DNA of 5,111 nucleotides from Parabacteroides sp. (GTDB taxonomy: Bacteria > Bacteroidota > Bacteroidia > Bacteroidales > Tannerellaceae): contig JAHHQS010000222.1 in NCBI GenBank assembly GCA_020026285.1, positions 1-5,111 on the forward strand, in the 5' to 3' direction. The notes beneath the pieces are model-generated. The model was not told the DNA's origin and did not search any database. It saw only the letters and a list, made by a program, of their open reading frames with translations. The position numbers were made by a program, and so were the translations under genes. Below, one piece after another: positions 1 through 5,111 of the stretch (positions are counted from its first letter, which is position 1; each line of letters begins with the position of its first letter).

Positions 1-159
1 ATCAGGCTAAATACATGAACAGCAACATACATGAAAACATGTCGTGAAGTTAACATCCGACCTAAAGAATGTTGTATCTCTGTGCCCATGAGAAAAACCA
101 GACGTTGGCCTATATGAGGCAATATGTAGATTCAACCAAAGCTGAAACCTTAACAAGAT

Positions 160-516
160 ATGCGCCGTGATTATTTACAACTCCCTGTAATGGTGAAATA
201 CAAATGGCAGATTAATGATACGTATGCCATTTCTGCTGCAGCAGGTGGCTATGTAGCAGTGGGTATCAGCGGGAAGCATCAAATTGATGAATATTCCTTC
301 CTGATTGACGAAAAGAAGCAGGATTATCATCGTATACAATATGATTCGCCGTATGCACTATTAATGTATGACCGCTTCGATGCCGGTTTCAGTTCTCGTC
401 TGTCTCTTCATGCCAAACATTTGTCTGTCAATCTAAATTATGAAACAAACTTGTATCGCCGTAATAATATGGGACACGAAAATCTGATTTCGCTGACAGC
501 CGGCTATACTTTTTAA
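160..516 (+). pseudogene. C-terminal remnant of an outer-membrane beta-barrel (porin-like) protein
   Basis: The open frame gives 118 residues. The pattern is typical of the small outer-membrane beta-barrel proteins common in Bacteroidetes: a YLQLPVMVKYKW strand near residues 5-16, a glycine/alanine-rich strand (AISAAAGGYVAVGIS) near 23-37, alternating polar and apolar strands near 73-98, and a final LTAGYTF. The terminal phenylalanine is the usual signal for outer-membrane insertion. A functional member would need a signal peptide and several more strands, and neither is present. All three forward frames upstream (1-159) carry stops. A coding-like stretch in another frame at about 69-155, ending ETLTRYA, could be the preceding part joined by a frameshift, but this is weak. 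The ATG at 160 has no convincing ribosome binding site. The best reading is a decayed gene or a gene with several sequence errors. The family assignment is fairly sure; the function is unknown. Confidence 0.6.
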
Positions 517-580
517 AGATTTATAATGAATCAGGTATCTCGTTTGATGATACTATCCAAAATAACTTTATTTATATAAA

Positions 581-616
581 TAAAAAGGTCATACTCTATT
601 ATAAAGAATATGACCT
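581..616 (-). terminator. Intrinsic terminator of the PurF-like gene
   Basis: Arms at 586-597 and 605-616 pair around a 7-base loop. In the minus-strand transcript the stem is a continuous 12 bp with one G-U wobble (594/608); read on the plus strand the same position is a C-A mismatch. A run of five T follows on the minus strand (582-586). The hairpin lies 44 bases past the stop codon of the minus-strand gene. The wobble and the T run both favour minus-strand use. There is no T run on the plus side, so it is a poor terminator for the beta-barrel remnant. Confidence 0.85.
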
Positions 617-659
617 ATATAAAAGATATTTGTATTCTGAAAACTACTAATACAAGTGC

Positions 660-2069
660 TTAAAAGTGGCTGCTACCATCGAAGCAATGGGTACAAACTT
701 TGCATTTAGGCAAACCTATAGCTTCAACAAGAGTCTCAACTGTATTAAATTTCAAAGAACTTAATCCGAAACGATCGGCTATTGTCTGAACCATCTTCTT
801 ATATTGAGGAGAATCGGTTGTTGAATATTTATCCAAATCCTTGTTTTCGTCACCTTCTATCTCTTTTATAATACGACGGGTCATTAATTCCAGATCACTC
901 TTTGAAGATGTAAAACCTAAGAAAGGACAGCCATAGATTAATGGAGGACAAGCAATACGCATGTGTACTTCTTTTGCTCCGTAATCATATAATATTTTGA
1001 CATTGTCACGTAACTGAGTTCCACGAACAATAGAGTCGTCACAGAAAAGAATACGCTTACCATTCAGCATAGAACGGTTCGGAATCAATTTCATCTTGGC
1101 TACCAATGAACGCATTTCCTGATTGGCCGGAGTAAAGCTTCGTGGCCATGTTGGAGTATATTTCGTAATGGCACGATGATAAGGAACACCTTTACCTTCA
1201 GCATATCCTAAAGCCATACCAACGCCTGAGTCTGGAATACCACAGGCACAATCCACATCCGAATCATCCTTCTGCCCCATCTTATAACCACAATCGAAAC
1301 GAACTTCCTCTACATTCTTTCCTTCGTAACATGAGACAGGGAATCCATAATAGACCCACAAGAATGAACAAACCTGCATACCTTCATTTGGTTTACGCAA
1401 CTGTTCCATACCATCAGCTCTCAGACGAACAATCTCGCCAGGACCTATGAATTTCTCTATCTCATAATCCAGGTTAGGCAAACTGCTTGACTCACTTGTC
1501 GCAGCATAAGCCCCTTCTTTCTTTCCTATAATAATAGGAGTTCTTCCCCATTTATCACGTGCTGCAATAATACCATCTTCGGTAAGCAACAACATGGAAC
1601 AAGAACCTTTGATTCGGTTATAAACATTTTCTATCCCTTCAACAAAAGTTTTTCCCTGAGTTATCAGCAATGCCACTAATTCTGTCTGATTTGTTTTACC
1701 TGAACTCAATTCAGAGAAATGCATGTTTAATTCCAACAAATCTTTCTCAAGCTCACTGATATTATTAATCTTTGCTACAGTTACAATCGCAAATTTTCCT
1801 AGATGAGAATTAATAACGATAGGCTGAGCATCCGTGTCACTAATTATACCAATACCAGACTTACCTGTAAATTTAGGTAAAGCAGCTTCGAACTTAGTAC
1901 GAAAATAAGAGTTTTCTAGATTGTGAATTGAGCGAGTAAACGCCTTTTCTTCTTCGTCGTATGTTGCCATACCACCTCGACGAGTTCCCATATGAGAATT
2001 ATAATCTGTGCCATAGAACAAGTCTGTAGAACACGCCGATTTAGAGATAGTACCGAAAAAACCACCCAT
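660..2069 (-). CDS. purF: Amidophosphoribosyltransferase (PurF)-like protein with a degenerate glutaminase domain
   Basis: This encodes 469 residues, the usual PurF length. PurF makes 5-phosphoribosylamine from PRPP and glutamine, the first step of purine synthesis, in the cytoplasm. The C-terminal phosphoribosyltransferase half is intact: GIPDSGVGMALGYAEGKGVPY near 277-297 and the PRPP loop FCDDSIVRGT at 342-351. By my alignment, C234, C381, C456 and C459 match the four Fe-S cluster ligands of Bacillus subtilis PurF. The N-terminal glutaminase half is altered: it begins MGGFFGT instead of MCGI..G, so the nucleophilic Cys is Gly. The HVRYST-like motif reads IISDTD (75-80) and the HNGN motif reads VAKINN (98-103). 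It therefore should not hydrolyse glutamine. It may use free ammonia, take ammonia from a partner, or regulate. The start at 2069 is preferred because it restores the family N-terminus. The longer start at 2117 lies upstream of the promoter element. I recall the same form in other Bacteroidales, so the symbol marks the family, not proven activity. Confidence 0.92.
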   Translation of the reverse strand: MGGFFGTISKSACSTDLFYGTDYNSHMGTRRGGMATYDEEEKAFTRSIHNLENSYFRTKFEAALPKFTGKSGIGIISDTDAQPIVINSHLGKFAIVTVAKINNISELEKDLLELNMHFSELSSGKTNQTELVALLITQGKTFVEGIENVYNRIKGSCSMLLLTEDGIIAARDKWGRTPIIIGKKEGAYAATSESSSLPNLDYEIEKFIGPGEIVRLRADGMEQLRKPNEGMQVCSFLWVYYGFPVSCYEGKNVEEVRFDCGYKMGQKDDSDVDCACGIPDSGVGMALGYAEGKGVPYHRAITKYTPTWPRSFTPANQEMRSLVAKMKLIPNRSMLNGKRILFCDDSIVRGTQLRDNVKILYDYGAKEVHMRIACPPLIYGCPFLGFTSSKSDLELMTRRIIKEIEGDENKDLDKYSTTDSPQYKKMVQTIADRFGLSSLKFNTVETLVEAIGLPKCKVCTHCFDGSSHF

Positions 2070-2106
2070 GTGTTTGTTCTTTTTTATATTTTTTGTAATG
2101 AGAGTA

Positions 2107-2114
2107 CAAAAGTA
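2107..2114 (-). promoter_or_regulatory. Promoter -7 element of the PurF-like gene
   Basis: The minus strand reads TACTTTTG, a full match to the Bacteroidetes -7 consensus TAnnTTTG. Transcription would start near position 2100, giving a leader of about 30 bases before the ATG at 2069. The upstream element is poor: TTTT, not TTTG, stands 19 bases away (2134-2137), and a TTTG occurs only at 29 bases. No clear Shine-Dalgarno is present; the leader is A-rich, as is common in this phylum. Confidence 0.55.
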
Positions 2115-2810
2115 CAAAATATCGTTTATCTATAAAAAAGATACAAATAAAAAAAGTCAATTTTATATTTTCGACAAATATCATATTGCTAAGTATTTAT
2201 TCATCTCGAGATACAGAATTCTATAAAAACGGCATGAATAAAAAACTCAACATAATTACTATTTCTGCATTCTGTCATATAAATCCTTCTATTTTCTATA
2301 AAATTCACTTAAATTCTCTCTTCTGATACCAATATCTGACAAAAAGAAGGACATGAATCACGTTTTTCATTCTGATAATCCTCATAAAAAAGGAAATATC
2401 GTTACAAAAAGCATGTTTCCTTTCAGAAAAAGATCCAATATTTTCATGAAAAAGTCAAAGATTTTTGAAAAAACACTCCAGCTTTCCACTGAAATCAGAT
2501 TTCACACCAGCTTAATATTTTTAAACAAAATAAAAGTCAGACTGATTACAACTACCATTTTGACATACAAATCCATAACTTCACGAATCGCTAACATAAA
2601 AACAATCCTTTATTTTTAATACATCCTTCCAAAACGTTACTGATTGGGATTATCTCTTTTCTTCTTGACATTGTTCAACTCCATTTAGAGAGCATATAAT
2701 CGAACTGTTCCCTACATCTGTCCAAATAAAAGAGAAAATAGAAGGTTAATTTAACAAATTGACATTTTGATATTTTCTTGACAGTCTACTTATTATTCTT
2801 TTTTTGTCTG
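2115..2810. other. AT-rich intergenic region between divergent genes, no convincing gene
   Basis: About 700 bases of AT-rich sequence separate the two divergent transcription units. The only sizeable open frame is 2353-2619 on the plus strand (88 residues). It is dominated by Lys, Ile, Phe, Thr and Ser, as expected from random AT-rich DNA, and I recognise no domain, signal peptide or clean transmembrane segment in it. An AAGAAGGAC stretch just before its ATG resembles a Shine-Dalgarno, but Bacteroidetes rarely depend on one and the spacing is very short. I see no tRNA, repeat array or insertion-sequence end here. Confidence 0.6.
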
Positions 2811-2818
2811 TATCTTTG
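2811..2818 (+). promoter_or_regulatory. Promoter -7 element of the phosphodiesterase-phosphatase gene
   Basis: TATCTTTG matches the Bacteroidetes -7 consensus TAnnTTTG exactly. Transcription would start near 2825, leaving a leader of roughly 42 bases before the ATG at 2867. No TTTG stands at the expected 19-21 bases upstream; the nearest TTG (2778-2780) is 30 bases away. The promoter may therefore be weak or need an activator. The element forms part of a perfect inverted repeat. Confidence 0.6.
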
Positions 2819-2834
2819 TTTTAGAACAAAGATA
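2811..2834. repeat. Perfect 10-bp inverted repeat over the promoter
   Basis: The arms TATCTTTGTT (2811-2820) and AACAAAGATA (2825-2834) are exact reverse complements around the four bases TTAG. The left arm contains the -7 element and the right arm covers the expected start site. Because the transcript would contain only the right arm, this looks more like a site on DNA for a dimeric regulator than an RNA hairpin. The symmetry also places a TATCTTTG on the minus strand at 2834-2827, a possible divergent promoter. Confidence 0.6.
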
Positions 2835-2846
2835 GATTTCGATCTA
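2833..2846 (+). promoter_or_regulatory. Possible UUCG hairpin in the 5' leader
   Basis: TAGAT (2833-2837) and ATCTA (2842-2846) pair around TTCG, giving a 5-bp hairpin with a UUCG tetraloop. It ends 20 bases before the ATG, inside the predicted leader of the phosphatase gene. The stem is short and mostly A-U, so it could be chance. If real it might stabilise the 5' end of the mRNA. Confidence 0.3.
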
Positions 2847-2866
2847 CTATCAATAAAAAGACAGAT

Positions 2867-4830
2867 ATGAATTTCACGAATATTACCACTAAAATCTTTT
2901 GTGCCGCGTTAATTGTAACCACATCAAGCGAATTTTTATCAGCACAATCACGCATTTATATTCATTCACATAATGATTACAGACAATGTGTACCATTCTA
3001 TCAGGCATATTCTCAACAAGTCTATTCTATTGAAGCAGATATTTATGCTACAACCGACGAATCAACCCTTTTAGTGGCTCATGATCGCAAAGAATTACCA
3101 ACTGCTCTTACGTTGGATGAGCTTTACATCAATCCGATTGTTACAATGTACAAAAGGAATCATGGCAAACCCTGGGCTAAAAACGATTATTCGCTGCAAT
3201 TAATGATAGACTTGAAAACGCCAGAACATCCTACATTAGATATTCTGGTAAAGAAGCTTCAGAAATATCCGGAAGTTTTTGATCCCTCTGTTAATCCGAA
3301 TGCAGTGAAAGTTTTAATTACCGGGAACACTCCCAAACCGGAAGATTTCAATAAATACCCTGAATTCATCACCTTCGACGGGCTTATTAATACAGATTAC
3401 ACTCCTGAACAATTAAAACGAATAGGATTAATAAGTACTCCATTCTTCAAACTTTCTTCGTGGAATGGTAAAGGCGCCATCATCTCTCAGGAAAGAGAGA
3501 AAGTCGAAGCTGTGATTAAAGATGTGCACGATAAAGGAAAAGCCATTCGATTCTGGGGATGCCCTGATGGAATGACGGCCTGGAATACATTTCATTCTTT
3601 AAGTGTAGACGTTATCAATACCGACAGACCTGAAGCCTGTACTGATTTCTTTCATCATTTTGAAAGTAAAAATATTCAAATTAATGATACGCAGACAATG
3701 AGTAATGCCATAGCTCAGGCGAAACGTTTAGACAAGGCCACTCGAAACTTTGAAGGTTTTACTCAGAACAATGCTAAAATAACACGGTCTATCGACATAT
3801 ACAAACCGACTTTCCAAAACGATGGTAAAGAGAAAAAAGTAAAGAATGTTATTCTGTTAATAGGCGACGGAATGGGATTGTCGCAAATTTGTGCTGCACA
3901 AACAGTAAACAAGACCTTGTCAATGCTTCAGCTGAGACAAATGGGATTGGTTAAGACTCATTCCAAAGACCAATATACAACAGATTCAGCCGGAGCCGGA
4001 AGTTCTATCGCTACAGGAAAATCAACTTGTAACCGCCATATCAGTACAGACGAAAATGGAAATATCAATCAATCATTACCTGAAGTTCTGACTCCACACA
4101 AGTATGCCTGCGGTGTTGTTACCTTGGGAAATATTCTGATGCCACTCCTGCCGCATTTTATGGACATACGGCAGAAAGAGATAATTCCGAAGAAATTACA
4201 CAATGGCTGCTTAAAGGTAATCTGACCTTATTGAATGGTTCCGGAATGGAATTAATCACTAATAGAAAAGACGATCCTAACTTCAAAGCCAAATTAGAAA
4301 AACAATATATCCTTTCCTCTGATGTAAAAGACATGGATACGAATGGTAAAAAGGAGGTCTGTCTGGATGAAGAAATGGGTAAGGCTGCAACAGAAGAAAA
4401 TCTTCCTCTTTTAGCTGAAGCAACCAAGAAAGCGATTCAAAAACTGGAAAAGGCTAGTAACAAAGGGTTCTTCCTAATGGTGGAAGGTGCCAAAATAGAT
4501 TATGCCGGACATGCAAATTTCCTTCCAGGTTCTGTTCTTGAAACATTAAGTTTTGACCAGGCCGTTGCAGAAGCTCTGAAATTTGCAGATAAAAATGGAG
4601 AGACATTAGTTATAGTCACTGCTGATCATGAAACAGGGGGACTGACTCTTGTTGATGGAAATAAAGAAACCGGTCACGTAGTTGCCAGATATACAACAGA
4701 CGATCATACTCCGACAATGGTTCCTCTATTTGCATACGGTCCTTATTCAAATCTCTTTGGAGGAACTTATCAAAACACGGATATTTTTCACAAAATATTG
4801 AAGTGTTTGAAAATAAAAAGTCATCAATAA
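2867..4830 (+). pseudogene. Exported GDPD/PI-PLC-like phosphodiesterase fused to alkaline phosphatase, split by a -1 frameshift
   Basis: The first frame runs 2867-4225 and the second continues to 4830; joined at about 4135 they give 654 residues. Residues 1-26 form a signal peptide (hydrophobic core FCAALIV, cleavage likely at LSA-Q). Residues 29-265 resemble glycerophosphodiester phosphodiesterases: HSHND (33-37), EAD (56-58), AHD (71-73), MIDLKT (113-118), INTDRP (250-255). From 325 on is an alkaline phosphatase: GDGMG with D334, nucleophile S374 in TTDSAGAG, DATPAA with T427, VEGAKID with E540 and D545, H549, ADHETGG with D587 and H588, and H614 in DDHTP. These match the E. coli PhoA metal and catalytic set. 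After GNI (421-423) one T appears to be missing; restoring it gives GNISDATPAAFYGH. The first frame otherwise ends in 29 unrelated residues. The product would act in the periplasm or at the surface, perhaps cleaving a phosphodiester and then freeing phosphate. The break could be a true mutation or a sequence error. Confidence 0.93.
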
Positions 4831-4842
4831 TCAGAATCGAAC

Positions 4843-4950
4843 AATCTGAATCCGCAGACACATATTTTAACACTATTTTATTTTCAAGATTATCAATACC
4901 TTAATAAGTTTATTTAAAAATAATCCATAAAATATTTGCAGATTCAGATT
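4843..4950. repeat. Imperfect 13-base inverted repeat between the phosphatase gene and the SRP RNA
   Basis: AATCTGAATCCGC (4843-4855) and GCAGATTCAGATT (4938-4950) are reverse complements at 12 of 13 positions, 82 bases apart. The right copy starts at the last base of the SRP promoter's TTTG and fills most of the promoter spacer. The left copy lies 13 bases after the phosphatase stop. No T run follows either copy, so it is not a standard terminator. The role is unknown and it may be chance. Confidence 0.4.
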
Positions 4951-4965
4951 ATATATCTACCTTTG
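4935..4965 (+). promoter_or_regulatory. Consensus Bacteroidetes promoter of the SRP RNA
   Basis: TTTG (4935-4938), a 19-base spacer and TACCTTTG (4958-4965) match the Bacteroidetes housekeeping promoter (TTTG, 19-21 bp, TAnnTTTG) in full. Transcription would begin about six bases downstream, at or beside G4971, which is where the SRP RNA's closing helix begins. It is the best promoter in the window, as expected for a stable RNA. It probably also serves the tRNA downstream. Confidence 0.88.
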
Positions 4966-4970
4966 CAGTC

Positions 4971-5066
4971 GGGTAAGTCCTACACGGCAAGCTCCCTCGG
5001 AATCCCCCAGGACTTGACCGTAGCAAGGGTACTTGGTTGTAGCGGCGCGATGTAGCTAGCTTACCC
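4971..5066 (+). ncRNA. ffs: Small signal recognition particle RNA (4.5S-type)
   Basis: This RNA of about 96 bases binds Ffh to form the particle that directs nascent membrane and secreted proteins to the translocon. The ends pair perfectly (GGGTAAG 4971-4977 with CTTACCC 5060-5066), and CTACA (4980-4984) pairs with TGTAG (5051-5055). The conserved Ffh-binding internal loop is visible as AGG (5009-5011) opposite AGCA (5022-5025), with GATGTAGC on the 3' side (5049-5056) as in E. coli 4.5S RNA. The apical loop appears to be the hexamer TTGACC (5014-5019) closed by AC/GT, not the GGAA tetraloop of E. coli. A consensus promoter lies directly upstream. The 3' end is set by the closing helix and is uncertain by a few bases because the tRNA begins at once. 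Confidence 0.92.
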
Positions 5067-5070
5067 ACCT

Positions 5071-5111
5071 GCCTCTTTAGCTCAGTTGGCCAGAGCACGT
5101 GATTTGTAATC
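5071..5111 (+). tRNA. tRNA-Thr(UGU), 5' part, cut by the window end
   Basis: Acceptor strand GCCTCTT (5071-5077), then TA, D-stem GCTC (5080-5083) with GAGC (5093-5096), and D-loop AGTTGGCCA. The 5' half of the anticodon stem is CGTGA (5098-5102) and the loop is TTTGTAA (5103-5109). The anticodon TGT (5105-5107) reads ACA and neighbouring threonine codons. The 3' half lies beyond the window. It starts four bases after the SRP RNA with no promoter or terminator between, so it is probably cotranscribed and released by RNase P. Confidence 0.95.

Noticed and set aside
29..42. ACATG-AAAA-CATGT palindrome near the window start
   Set aside because: It has only five base pairs and no T run or promoter beside it, and it falls in degenerate sequence; likely chance.
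531..553. GTATC/GATAC hairpin after the beta-barrel remnant as its terminator
   Set aside because: It has a five-base stem with a nine-base loop and no following T run; too weak to call.
2070..2117. Longer start of the PurF-like protein at 2117, adding 16 residues
   Set aside because: The added residues are unlike any PurF N-terminus, and the ATG lies upstream of the TACTTTTG promoter element, so it would not be in the transcript.
2353..2619. 88-residue open frame on the plus strand
   Set aside because: Its composition mirrors AT-rich non-coding DNA (Lys, Ile, Phe, Thr, Ser), it has no recognisable domain, and no matching promoter was found before it.
4121..4141. Programmed -1 ribosomal frameshifting in the phosphatase gene
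   Set aside because: There is no X-XXY-YYZ slippery heptamer at the shift in the zero frame and no clear downstream stem. A missing T restores the family sequence more simply.
4158..4427. 89-residue open frame on the minus strand
   Set aside because: It lies wholly antisense to the phosphatase coding sequence and shows no domain or start signal; it is a shadow frame.
4231..4830. The second phosphatase frame as a separate gene with a TTG start
   Set aside because: It begins in the middle of the alkaline phosphatase fold, without the nucleophile or a signal peptide, and coding similarity continues upstream in the same frame to about 4135.
4616..4873. 85-residue open frame on the minus strand
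   Set aside because: It is mostly antisense to the conserved ADHETGG to HTPTM region of the phosphatase and has no independent support.

Overview
The window looks like a piece of a Bacteroidales chromosome (Bacteroides, Phocaeicola, Parabacteroides or a close relative). Four things point there: AT-rich spacers, promoter elements of the Bacteroidetes type (TTTG, 19 bp, TAnnTTTG), a PurF-like protein of the form I associate with Bacteroidales, and a small SRP RNA of Bacteroidetes type. The genus cannot be fixed from this sequence.

Layout from left to right. (1) Positions 1-516 hold the C-terminal end of an outer-membrane beta-barrel protein. Its upstream part is broken by stops in all three forward frames, so it is most likely a decayed gene. 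(2) A strong intrinsic terminator at 581-616 ends the minus-strand gene at 660-2069. That gene encodes a 469-residue amidophosphoribosyltransferase-like protein. Its PRPP loop and the four cysteines of a PurF Fe-S cluster are intact, but its N-terminal glutaminase domain has lost the catalytic cysteine and the other active-site motifs. (3) An AT-rich spacer of about 700 bp, with no convincing gene, separates this gene from the next transcription unit on the plus strand. (4) Positions 2867-4830 encode an exported two-domain enzyme: a GDPD/PI-PLC-like phosphodiesterase domain followed by an alkaline phosphatase domain. One missing base near 4135 splits it into two frames, although every recognisable catalytic and metal-binding residue survives on both sides of the break. 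Its promoter lies in a perfect 10-bp inverted repeat. (5) A textbook Bacteroidetes promoter at 4935-4965 drives the small SRP RNA (4971-5066). Four bases later comes a tRNA-Thr(UGU), cut off by the window end; the two RNAs are probably cotranscribed.

The genes do not form one pathway. The PurF-like gene and the phosphatase gene are divergently oriented, with separate promoters. The phosphatase fusion would serve phosphate scavenging from phosphodiesters outside the cytoplasm, and the SRP RNA/tRNA pair is housekeeping. I see no mobile element, CRISPR array or defence system. The points most worth following are the dead-glutaminase PurF paralogue, the single-base frameshift in the phosphatase fusion, the palindrome over its promoter, and the SRP RNA with a six-base apical loop placed directly before a tRNA.
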